The notes under the pieces: model-generated | What the model was told of the DNA's origin: nothing | Seen by the model: only the letters and a program-made list of their open reading frames with translations | Databases searched by the model: none | Assembly: GCF_038502225.1 (NCBI RefSeq) | Contig: NC_091390.1 | Location: 10,602,187 to 10,666,186 of the forward strand | Source of the DNA: Cherax quadricarinatus | Lineage: Eukaryota; Arthropoda; Malacostraca; Decapoda; Parastacidae | Direction: 5' to 3' | DNA: 64,000 nt | Part shown: in pieces, positions 40,080 to 48,119 of the stretch | Position numbering within the stretch: position 1 is the first letter of the stretch | How the letters are laid out: every line of letters starts with the position of its first letter | Made by a program: the position numbers and the translations under genes

Positions 40080-40740
40080 CATTCTTTTGTTATCTTGTCG
40101 TTGAACTCCAGTAGGTTTGTGCACAGGATTTCCCTTCCCTGGTGCTGGTTGTCATGTATAAGCCGGTTCCTTTCTAGGTGCTCCACCTCTCTTCTGAAGA
40201 TCTTCTTCATAACTTTATATAGTATATATGTCAGCGACACTGGTCTGTATTTTAATGCTGTCTGTCTCCTTTCTTAAAAACTGGGACTACAACTGTCTTC
40301 CACAAGTCAGGCAGTTACCGACACTGGTCTGTATTTTAATGCTGTCTGTCTCCTTTCTTAAAAACTGGGACTACAACTGTTGTCTTCCACAAGTCAGGCA
40401 GTTACCCTGTTACGATAGATTTGTTGAGGATTGTCGTTAGCAGTACACACAGTGCATATATTCCCTCTCACATGACTCAAGGAGACGTGATATCTGGACT
40501 CACCACCTTCGAAGTATTTAGTTCGCCTAGCAGTTTCTTCACCTCCTCCTCGCTGGCATCTTCACATACTTCCTGATCTCCCCTCCTTCCTTCTTCAGTC
40601 TGATTGCGTGGTCTCTGTCTATTGTTTTCTTCCAGATATAAGTGCATAGCAACTTTGGGTAAGAGTTCTCGTGTTGCCGCTGGGCCTCCAGCCATGTCCC
40701 AACGAATTTATTTCTGGTTCTTTGGCTCTGCTCCTTGGTC
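40080..40740 (-). pseudogene. LINE RT N-terminal fragment (fingers)
   Basis: The minus-strand frame 40477-40695 contains EEEVKKLLGELNTSKVVSPD, the region before the palm that in intact elements reads sKA.GPDgi. Further downstream on the minus strand, in other frames, are VVPVFKKGDR and NYRPVS-like and NRLIHDNQH-like pieces. Together these match the N-terminal RT region of the same LINE group as the neighbouring C-terminal fragments. Several frameshifts and an internal 84-bp duplication make it non-functional. Confidence 0.75.
40235..40405. repeat. 84/87-bp tandem duplication inside RT
   Basis: CGACACTGGTCTGTATTTTA starts at 40235 and again at 40319. The second copy carries a 3-bp insertion (ACTGTTGTCTTCC versus ACTGTCTTCC). 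The length of 84 bp is 28 codons, so the duplication itself keeps frame. Confidence 0.95.
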
Positions 40741-40747
40741 TGGTCTG

Positions 40748-40770
40748 CTGTGTGTGTGTGTGTGTGTGTG
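40748..40770. repeat. (GT)n at LINE 3' end
   Basis: A pure GT tract of about 23 bp directly abutting TACTCACCTAGTTG, the LINE 3' terminus. Confidence 0.95.
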
Positions 40771-41200
40771 TACTCACCTAGTTGATGTTGCAGGGGTCGA
40801 GTCCAAGCTCCTGGCCCCGCCTCTTCACTGGTCGCTACTAGGTGTGTGTGTACTCACTTGGTTGTACTCACCTAATCGCGGTTGCAGGGGTCGATTCATA
40901 GCTCCTGGCCCCGCCTCTTCACTAATCGCCACTATGTCCACTCTCTGCCTACTCCCTGAGCTTCATCATACCTCTTCTCAAAGCTACGTATGGCACCTGC
41001 CTCCCCTGCCTCACTTTCCAGACTATTCCACTTTCTGACAACTCCATGACTGAAGAAATACTTCCTTGCATCCCAGTTACTCATCTGAGTCTTCAGTTTC
41101 CAATTGTGATCCCTTGTTGCTCTGTCCCATCTCTGGAACATCCTGTCTCTGTCCACCTTTTCGATTCCTCTCAGTATTTATATAATATCATGTCTCCCCC
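40771..41200 (-). pseudogene. Two nested LINE 3'-end fragments
   Basis: A short 3'-UTR-only piece (40771 to about 40842) lies next to a longer copy (about 40852-41200). The longer copy encodes on the minus strand (40932-41156) the tail region DRDRMFQRWDRATRDHNWKL, ARKYFFSHGVVRKWNSLE and FEKRYDEA. Both carry the conserved 3' UTR (TCACCTA, then GTTGCAGGGGTCGA, then CTCCTGGCCCCGCC on the plus strand). A short GTGTGTGTG separates them. Confidence 0.8.
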
Positions 41201-41208
41201 GCCCATCC

Positions 41209-41354
41209 TGTGTGTGTGTGTGTACTCACCTAGTTGAGGTTGCAGGGGTCGAGTCCTAGCTACTGGTCGCTACTAGGTCACTCTCCCTGAACCGTGAGCA
41301 TTATCATACCTCTGCTTAGAGCTATGTATGGATCCTGCCTCCACTACATCGCTT

Positions 41355-41356
<2 letters not shown>
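41209..41356 (-). mobile_element. LINE 3'-UTR fragment with (GT)n
   Basis: (GT)n at about 41209-41224, then TACTCACCTAGTTGAGGTTG and the usual 3' UTR, continuing to ATGTATGGATCCTGCCTCCA. Only the UTR and the last few codons of the RT are present. Confidence 0.8.

Positions 41357-41394
<38 letters not shown>
41357..41394. repeat. (GT)n microsatellite
   Basis: A 38-bp GT tract at the 5'-truncation side of the preceding minus-strand LINE fragment. Confidence 0.97.
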
Positions 41395-41395
<1 letters not shown>

Positions 41396-41620
41396 ATGCG
41401 TGCACCGTAATTTTATTATATTCAATGGTAGCGCGGAGACGGTCATAATTATGAAGCAGAGATGAGTGGAGGGAGATGATCATGAACCTGACTTACCACA
41501 CTACCTCCTCAATAAAGTATAATAACTGTCTTAATTCCCATCACTACATGTGCGGGCGGCAGACTCTGCCAACCCAGCGCTGTTTCCATTGCTGGGTGAG
41601 GGGCGGCTCCCTCAACGATG
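41395..41620. other. No recognisable gene
   Basis: A short stretch of unassigned sequence between LINE fragments. Confidence 0.5.
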
Positions 41621-42737
41621 TCGTGTGTGTGTGTGTACTCACCTATATGTACTCACCTATATGTGGTTGCAGGGGTCGAGTCATAGTTCCTGGCCCCGCC
41701 TCTTCACTGTGTGTGTGTGTGTGTTTGTACTCACCTAATTGTGGTTGCAAGGGTCGAGTCCTAGCTCCTGGCCCCGCCTCTTCACTGGTCGCTACTAGAT
41801 CACTCTCCCCGAACCGTGTGCGTTATCATACCTCTGCTTAAAGCTATGTATGGATCCTACCTCCACTACATCACTCTCCAGATTGTTCCACTTCTTGACA
41901 ACTCTGAGACTGAAGAAATACTTCCTAACATCCCTGTGACTCTTCTGAATTTTCAACTTCCAGTTGTGACCCTTGTTGCTGTGTCCCATTTCTGGAACAT
42001 CCTGTCCCTATCCACCTTGTCAATTCCAATCAGTATTTTATACGTCGTTATCATGTGTCCCCTATTCCTCCTGTCCTCCAGTGTCGTCAGGTTGATTTCT
42101 CCTTCATCTCTCCTTTTACCTCTCCGGGACTAGTATTGTTGCAAACCTTTGCACTTAATCTAATTTCTGAACGTGCTTGACCAGGTGTGGGTTCCATATT
42201 GGTGCTGCATACTCCAATATGTTCCTGACATATACAGAGTACAGTGTGTTGAATGACTCCTTACTCAGGTGTCACAACGCTGTTCTTAGGTTTGCCAGGC
42301 GCCCATTTACTGCAGACGTTATCTGGTTGATGTGCGCCTCAGGGGATGTGCTCGGTATTATACTCACCCCAAGATCTTTTCGTTGAGTGATGTTTGCAGC
42401 CTTTGGCCCCCCTGGACTGTACTCCGTCTGCGGTCTTCTTGGACATTCTTTAATCTTCATAAATTTGCATATTGTAGGATAAAGCTTATGTCTAGATCCC
42501 TTTGAAGTTGACCTGATCCTCATCCATTTAAGGACTGACTCTTGTGGAACCCCGCTCGTCACAGGCTCCCACTCTGACACCTCGTGACGTGTCTTCACTC
42601 AATGTTTCCTTTCTGTCAGGTATTCTCTGATCTATTGCAGTTTCTCTACTTTTATTCTGTCTGATCCTCCAGCTTTTGCACTAATCTCTTGTGAGGAACT
42701 GTGTCGAAGGCCTTCTTGCAGTCCAAGAAAATACAGT
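41621..42737 (-). pseudogene. Larger LINE copy: RT palm to 3' end
   Basis: Minus-strand pieces in order: the RT palm motif GWVDCIFLDCKKAFDTVPHK (at about 42680-42740, containing the first catalytic-type Asp of motif A); a frame with KDLGVSII and INQITSAVNGRLANLRTAL (42272-42598); and the tail with HNWKLKIQKSHRDVRKYFFS (41795-41989). The 3' UTR follows, with partial duplicates at 41637-41706 and 41729-41790, each next to (GT)n. Several frame changes disable it. The 5' side ends at the large (GT)n array. Confidence 0.85.
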
Positions 42738-42744
42738 CTACCCA

Positions 42745-43316
<572 letters not shown>

Positions 43317-43680
43317 TGTGTGTGTGTGTGTGTGTACTCACCTATTTGTGGTTGCAGGGGTCGATTCATAGCTCCTGGCCCCGCCTCTTCACTGATCGCT
43401 ACTAGGTCCTCTCTCTCCCTGCTCCATGAGCTTTATCATACCTCTTCTTAAAACTATGTATGGTTCCCGCCTCCACTACGTCACTTTCTAGGCCATTCCA
43501 CGGCTTGGCTACTCTATGACTGAAGAAATACTTCCTAACATCCCTTTGATTCATCTGAGTCTTCAACTTCCAATTGTGACCTCTCGTGTCTGTGTCCCAT
43601 CTCTGGAACATCCCTTCTTTGTCCACCTCGTCTATTCCGCGCAGTATTTTATATGTCGTTATCATGTCTCACATGTCTCA
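43317..43680 (-). pseudogene. (GT)n plus LINE C-terminal fragment
   Basis: (GT)n at 43317-43334 abuts another LINE 3' end. The minus strand at 43402-43665 encodes ITTYKILRGIDEVDKEGMFQ, RGHNWKLKTQMNQRDVRKYF and FKKRYDKAHGAGRE. This is the same C-terminal tail as the plus-strand copy at 53123-53649, and it is 5' truncated. Confidence 0.85.
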
Positions 43681-43734
43681 CAATTGTGACATAGAGTGTT
43701 ATTGTTGATATTTTTAAGCACACACGTGACGTAA

Positions 43735-43836
43735 GAAGTTTAGACTTGTATCGGCTGTCTTTTAGCCGCTACCGATACCATAAAATAACCGATACCAGCC
43801 GATACCGACACTTTGGCACATCACTATACGAAATCT
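43735..43836. mobile_element. Possible DNA-transposon end with CCGATACC repeats
   Basis: TATCGGCTG, CCGATACC, CCGATACCAGCCGATACCG, then TTTGGCACATCACTATA. The clustered subterminal repeats and the terminal GGCACATCACTA resemble hAT-type termini. I could not find a convincing opposite terminus, so the element is a single end or a misread. Confidence 0.3.
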
Positions 43837-44060
43837 CAATTTATTAACTCAAAAAAAAATAAATTGTTTCCAGTGTAATAACTAGAAAATGAGTCTTTCG
43901 ATCGTCTTCAAACCCTAAATGCTGGTGTGTCTAAATCAGAAAAAAAAAATCTAGATTTTAGGCTGTTTTATTGCCATTTCTTTAATTAATTTTCCTTATA
44001 AATAATAAATAAAACATATTTTTTATCCGATTTTTAAATAAAATATTAATGAGAAGAGAC
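43837..44060. other. AT-rich, no gene
   Basis: Strongly AT-rich with short A runs. No ORF or known element is seen. Confidence 0.6.
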
Positions 44061-44069
44061 CAGGAGACG

Positions 44070-44150
44070 GGGGGGATAGAACCCATGGCTAGTGAATCAT
44101 AAAACACCGACTCACTCACCATGGGTTCAAACCCCACCCGTTCCGTGGTT
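44070..44150. repeat. Palindromic tRNA-like B-box pair
   Basis: GGGGGATAGAACCCATGGC and CCATGGGTTCAAACCCC form an inverted repeat about 45 bp apart. Each arm carries a B-box-like string (GGTTCTATCCC on minus, GGTTCAAACCC on plus). It may be a tRNA-derived foldback or two head-to-head SINE relics. No full tRNA cloverleaf is evident. Confidence 0.45.
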
Positions 44151-44508
44151 TGCAATCATGTTATTGCAACTTGGTGAGTTGTGAGACGAGACAGTTGAGA
44201 TTTAAAATTGAAAATCGGGTTTCAAGAGAGTTTTTAATTTTAAGAAGGAGAGATTTTCCTACTTTCATATTATTAATTTTCCTGAGATAACAAGAGAAAG
44301 TCTCGTCAGTTTAGCTTCACATATTTTGCTTTTTAATTAAAAGTTTTAAATTGTCTTGTATTGTGTGGGTCGTAATTTTTCAGTTTTAATTTCTATGTGA
44401 TGACTAGTGACTGACTTTTTCTGATTTTGCCGCACTCTGCACTATTCCAATCGCATGCACTGAGGTACATGAGACTTGGGTTGTGCAATGCAGGGATACC
44501 TTTCTCAT
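44151..44508. other. No recognisable gene
   Basis: AT-rich unassigned DNA up to the SINE target-site duplication at 44509. Confidence 0.55.
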
Positions 44509-44520
44509 CCATCTAGTTAT

Positions 44521-44739
44521 AAGATAAGATTTCGTTCGGATTTTTAATCCCGGAGGGTTAGCCACGCAGGATAACCCAAGAAAGTCAGTGCGTCATAGAG
44601 GACTAACTTATGTCCCCCAGGATGCGACCCACACCAGTCTATTAACAACCAGGTACCTATTTGCTGCTAGGTGAACAGGACAACAGGTGAGAGCAAACAT
44701 GTCGAAATATTTCCACCCGCCGGGAATCGAACCCGACCA
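44521..44739 (-). mobile_element. tRNA-SINE insertion with 12-bp TSD
   Basis: A minus-strand copy of the (CTTAT)-tailed SINE. On the plus strand it starts AAGATAAGATTTCG (tail) and continues through GGATAACCCAAGAAAGTCAG, CCCAGGATGCGACCC and AACAGG to GGGAATCGAACCC (B box on minus). It stops within the tRNA-like head, so it is 5' truncated. The 12-bp direct repeat CCATCTAGTTAT flanks it exactly (44509-44520 and 44740-44751), direct evidence of target-primed insertion. It holds the unamplified form of the 32-bp segment. Confidence 0.92.
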
Positions 44740-44751
44740 CCATCTAGTTAT

Positions 44752-44994
44752 ATTCTTGACCATGATTAAAGCGCTGTATGCTACTGGATATATCCTGGTA
44801 CAGGTACTGTTATGTAATTTATGCTCCGCATACTTCAGTAACTGGTTATATCCAGGTAAGCTGCTGGATGTAGTTACACATTCCTGGGTATAAACGTTGA
44901 AAGGTATATACGTTATTGGTGAATATGTGAAGAGATACTTCTTGGAGTATATACACTGAGGGATATACATGTCTTGCTATATATACATAGATCC
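44752..44994. other. No recognisable gene
   Basis: Contains several GGTATATAC/GGATATA-like short repeats but no ORF with a known domain. Confidence 0.5.
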
Positions 44995-45120
44995 TCACCT
45001 ACCAGTTAGGTTAAGTTCGCCAGGAAAAGGACGGGTGTTTCCTGAAGACCCGACGTTGGAGGTCCTGGTCATCTGACCGAGGCCTTCCGCTGGCTTACCC
45101 CTCCACCCCTTTAATAATTA
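44995..45120 (+). mobile_element. Interspersed repeat fragment, probable SINE
   Basis: GGAAAAGGACGGGTGTTTCC, TGAAGACCCGACGTTGGAGG and GAGGCCTTCCGCTGGC, ending in CCCTTTAATAATTATG. I believe this is a recurring decapod repeat with an AT-rich tail, but there is only one copy in this window, so the call rests on memory. Confidence 0.4.
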
Positions 45121-45260
45121 TGCTAATAATTATAACCATCTTTCATATCATTTATCAGTAAATATAAACTCAAATCATTTAACAATTCATTGTATACTGC
45201 GTCGCCATAATGAACACTGTCAATATTTCTCACATTATACAGATACCTTTGTTCATTATA

Positions 45261-45316
45261 GGTGGCCCGGTGGCCCGGTGGCCTGGTGGCCCGGTGCCCC
45301 GGTGGCCTGGTGGCTA
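45261..45316. repeat. 8-bp GGTGGCCY expansion at SINE 5' end
   Basis: Seven 8-bp units (GGTGGCCC, GGTGGCCT and variants) in exact register, the last two being the normal A-box region of the SINE. The expansion therefore grew from the tRNA-like D-arm. Confidence 0.9.
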
Positions 45317-45604
45317 AAGCTCCCGCTTCACACACGGAGGGCCCGGGTTCGATTCCCGGCGGGTGGAAATTCCAACACGTTTCCTTACACCTATTGTCCT
45401 GTTCACCTAGCAGCAAATAGGTACCTGGGTGTTAGTCGACTGGTGTGGGTCGCATCCTGGGGGACAAGATTAAGGACCCCAATGGAAATAAGTTAGACAG
45501 TCCTCGATGACGCACTGACTTTCTTGGGTTATCCTGGCTGGCTAACCCTCCGGGGTTAAAAATCCGAACGAAATCTTATCTTATCTTATCTTATCTTATC
45601 TTAT
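45261..45604 (+). mobile_element. Full-length tRNA-derived SINE, (CTTAT)n tail
   Basis: The best copy of the family. The tRNA-like head has an A-box region (TGGCCTGGTGGCTAAAGC) and B box GGTTCGATTCC (45346-45356). The body has AACACGTTTCC, ACCTAGCAGCAAATAGGTAC, two CCTGGG hexamers 32 bp apart (about 45424 and 45456), GGGTTATCCTGG and CCGGGGTTAAAAATCC. The tail is five or six CTTAT units (45573-45604). The head would direct Pol III transcription, with retrotransposition dependent on a LINE. No convincing TSD is seen. The 5' end shows an extra (GGTGGCCC)n expansion. Confidence 0.92.
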
Positions 45605-45699
45605 AATTATTCAGTTTCCCAGTTGTTCGTTATAACATTTAATCATACCACATTAAGCGGATCATAATGATTTTCTGATATTTAGGTCAATAGAGGCAG
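45605..45699. other. Unassigned flank
   Basis: AT-rich sequence between the SINE tail and the 94-bp array. Nothing is recognised. Confidence 0.5.
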
Positions 45700-46195
45700 C
45701 AGGTACATGTCTCACTGCCGAGGGTGGCACCCACAACAGTCCCCTAACAACCAGGTACCTAGTTACTGCTAGGTAAAGCAGGCATAAGGAAAGGCACCCT
45801 GCTGAGGATGGCACCCGTAACAGTCCCCTAACAACCAGGTACCTATTTACTGCTAGGTAAAGGGGGCATAAAGTGAGGCACCCATATGTCTCACCCTGCT
45901 GAGGATGGCACCCGTAACAGTCCCCTAACAAGGTACCTATTTACTGCTAGGTAAAGCAGGCACAAGGAGAGGCACCCATATGTCTCACCCTGCTGAGGAT
46001 GGCACCCGTAACAGTCCCCTAACAAGGTACCTATTTACTGCTAAGTAAAGCCGGCATAAGGAGAGGCACCCATATGTCTCACCCTGCTGAGGATGGCACC
46101 CGTAAGAGTCCCCTAACAAGGTACCTATTTACTGCTAAGTAAAGCAGGCATAAGGAGAGGCACCCGTATGTCTCGTCCTGCCCATAATGTTACCC
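45700..46195 (-). repeat. 94-bp SINE-derived tandem array, 5 units
   Basis: GGCACCC followed by an AACAGTCCCCTAACAA-type string starts at 45726, 45810, 45907, 46001 and 46095 (spacings 84, 97, 94, 94). Each unit reads AGGATGGCACCC, AACAGTCCCCTAACAA, GGTACCTATTTACTGCTAGG, TAAAGCAGGCATAAGGAGAGG. This aligns with the tRNA-SINE body on its minus strand (AGGATGCGACCC, ACCAGTC, AGGTACCTATTTGCTGCTAGG, TGAACAGGAC). The last two complete units are the most alike. Confidence 0.85.
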
Positions 46196-46229
46196 ACAAT
46201 CCTATTTACTGTTAATTTGTATAAATGGT

Positions 46230-46410
46230 TTTGAAACCCGACAAGTTGATAACTAAACACATCAATATTTTGGTATCTGTACTCTGGAAACATTTCGCCA
46301 GCCAGTGATTTCTTCAGTCCAATACAGAGAAGAACGGTGGAATATGGGAAGTGCGAGGTAAACAGTCCCTCAACCCGGAGTCGATGTGTTCACTCCATCA
46401 AAATTGATTG
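46230..46410 (-). mobile_element. Possible Penelope-like end with intact hammerhead core
   Basis: On the minus strand the core reads CTGAAGA (46311-46317), then AATCACTGGCTGG, then CGAAA (46293-46297). This matches the hammerhead consensus CTGANGA plus GAAA exactly, though stem II is weak. Upstream on the minus strand come GAACACATCGACTCC and GGTTGAGGGACTG, matching the 36226 and 46575 copies. The family assignment follows from hammerheads being known in Penelope-like element termini. Confidence 0.5.
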
Positions 46411-46574
46411 CTTGCTGAACCATTTACACAAATTCTCTGAGACACAGCAGAATTTTGGAATCTTGATGCAGGGAACTGTAAGCTTGCCTAGCCTATAGGT
46501 CTATCCTATTTTCACTGGTGGGCTTTTCCACTGGTAACCTCGTCTACAACTGCTTCACCTCATTTATCTGTGAT

Positions 46575-46770
46575 ACTTGAGCCCCATCTCCACCCATATG
46601 CTATATACTTTTATCAAGATTGACTCAACACATCGACACCAGGCTGAGGGACTGTTCACCTGCCCCCCATTTTCCACCTCTCTTCTCTATTTTGGAATGA
46701 GAAAAGCTACTGTATGGCGAAACGTTTCCAGAATAAAGATGCCTGAATGTTACATAAGTGTCTCATTTAT
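46575..46770 (+). mobile_element. Possible Penelope-like end, inverted partner
   Basis: A plus-strand copy with ATCAAGATTGACTCAACACA, TCGACACCAGGCTGAGGGAC, a degenerate AATGAGA core (about 46696), AGCTACTGTATGGC and GAAACG (to about 46724), then AATAAAGATGCC. It faces the minus-strand copy at 46230-46410, so the two form an inverted pair about 165 bp apart. Confidence 0.45.
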
Positions 46771-46779
46771 CATTTACCG

Positions 46780-47460
46780 CTACGTTAACTTAGGTACAGT
46801 GGGTAAGGAGGTTTGCCATGACGTCTCACCCTGCCCAGTAGGCCACTCACAGTAGCCAGCTATCACCTAGGACCTAGGTGCTTATTTACTGTATTCGTGA
46901 AGCTGGCCACTAATTGTATGCTGCTCAGAATGCTACCTACAGAAGCACATTAACACCTAGGTACCTATTTAATGCTAGGGGAACAAGGGCAATATGTAAG
47001 GAGACTCGTTAGTATAGTTTACCCTACCCAGGATGCCCAACCACAACAGATATCTAATGCAAGTGCCTATTTTCTGCTAGATGAATATGGATGACACTAT
47101 AAACAGTCAACAAAGACGTAGGTACTGTACATATTTACAATAAAGTATACTAGACATCACTTGTGAGGAGACTTAAGCAATTTTCTCACTCTTCCCGGGA
47201 TAAAACAGTCATCTAACATATAGGAATTTGTTGACTGCAAAGTGAAGCGGCACACCAGATGGAGAGTTTCCCGTAAGTTTAATTCTGCCAAGCATACCAG
47301 CTGCAACAAGCAACTAGCGGAACAACTGCGTAAAGTGTTTGGAAATTTATCAGTAATCCCCAACTTGCTGAAGATACTGCAAGTAACGGTCAAGTACCTG
47401 TTTACTGTCTGGTGAACAGGGACAACGGGTGTAAGGAGATTTATCCATAAATCTCTGATT
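46780..47460 (-). repeat. Diverged SINE-like units
   Basis: At least three degenerate segments carry the SINE-body signature on the minus strand: ACCTAGGTACCTATTTAATG near 46960, GTGCCTATTTTCTGCTAGATG near 47065, and AAGTACCTGTTTACTGTCTGG with GTGAACAGGGACAACGGGTG near 47390. They look like older relatives of the 94-bp units. The boundaries are vague. Confidence 0.5.
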
Positions 47461-47573
47461 GCTTCCTCCACAAAGTGAGACACGCACGTCTCACACGATA
47501 TACTTAAGAGACAAATGAACAAGTGGACTGTAGGATAATTACATATAATACTAATAATATCTATATACTACCA

Positions 47574-48035
47574 GTACATGTACAAGGTATACATGTACAT
47601 GTACAAGGTATACAAGTACATGTACAAGGTATACAAGTACATGTACAAGGTATACAAGTACATGTACAAGGTATACAAGTACATGTACAAGGTATACAAG
47701 TACATGTACAAGGTATACAAGTACATGTACAAGGTATACAAGTACATGTACAAGGTATACAAGTACATGTACAAGGTATACAAGTACATGTACAAGGTAT
47801 ACAAGTACATTTACAAGGTATACAAGTACATGTACAAGGTATACAAGTACATGTACAAGGTATACAAGTACATGTACAAGGTATACAAGTACATGTACAA
47901 GGTATACAAGTACATGTACAAGGTATACAAGTACATGTACAAGGTATACAAGTACATGTACAAGGTATACAAGTACATGTACAAGGTATACAAGTACATG
48001 TACAAGGTATACAAGTACATGTACAAGGTATACAG
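47574..48035. repeat. 21-bp palindromic satellite, 22 units (array B)
   Basis: Exactly 462 bp of a 21-bp unit with GTACATGTAC, AAG and GTATAC. It is more homogeneous than array A: only one unit has ACATTTAC in place of ACATGTAC (near 47809). The left flank TACTACCAGTACATGTAC is shared with array A, and the right flank ACCATAG, CTGACATCAGTGACAT matches array A's spacer. Confidence 0.95.
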
Positions 48036-48119
48036 ACCATAGCTGACATCAGTGACATACTACTATATAGAAAGCCGCTTGTTATGCTGAACATTTCCCG
48101 CAAATTATGTCAGTTTTGT
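48036..48119. other. Spacer with 42-bp insertion relative to array A
   Basis: Aligns with 1601-1646 (ACCATAG, TGACATCA, CCCGCAAATTA, TTTTGTC) but has about 42 extra bases starting after AGTGACAT. This is an insertion here or a deletion in the other copy. Confidence 0.85.

Noticed and set aside
45309..45366. Functional tRNA gene at the SINE head
   Set aside because: It is followed by the SINE body and (CTTAT)n tail, and the acceptor stem does not close cleanly.
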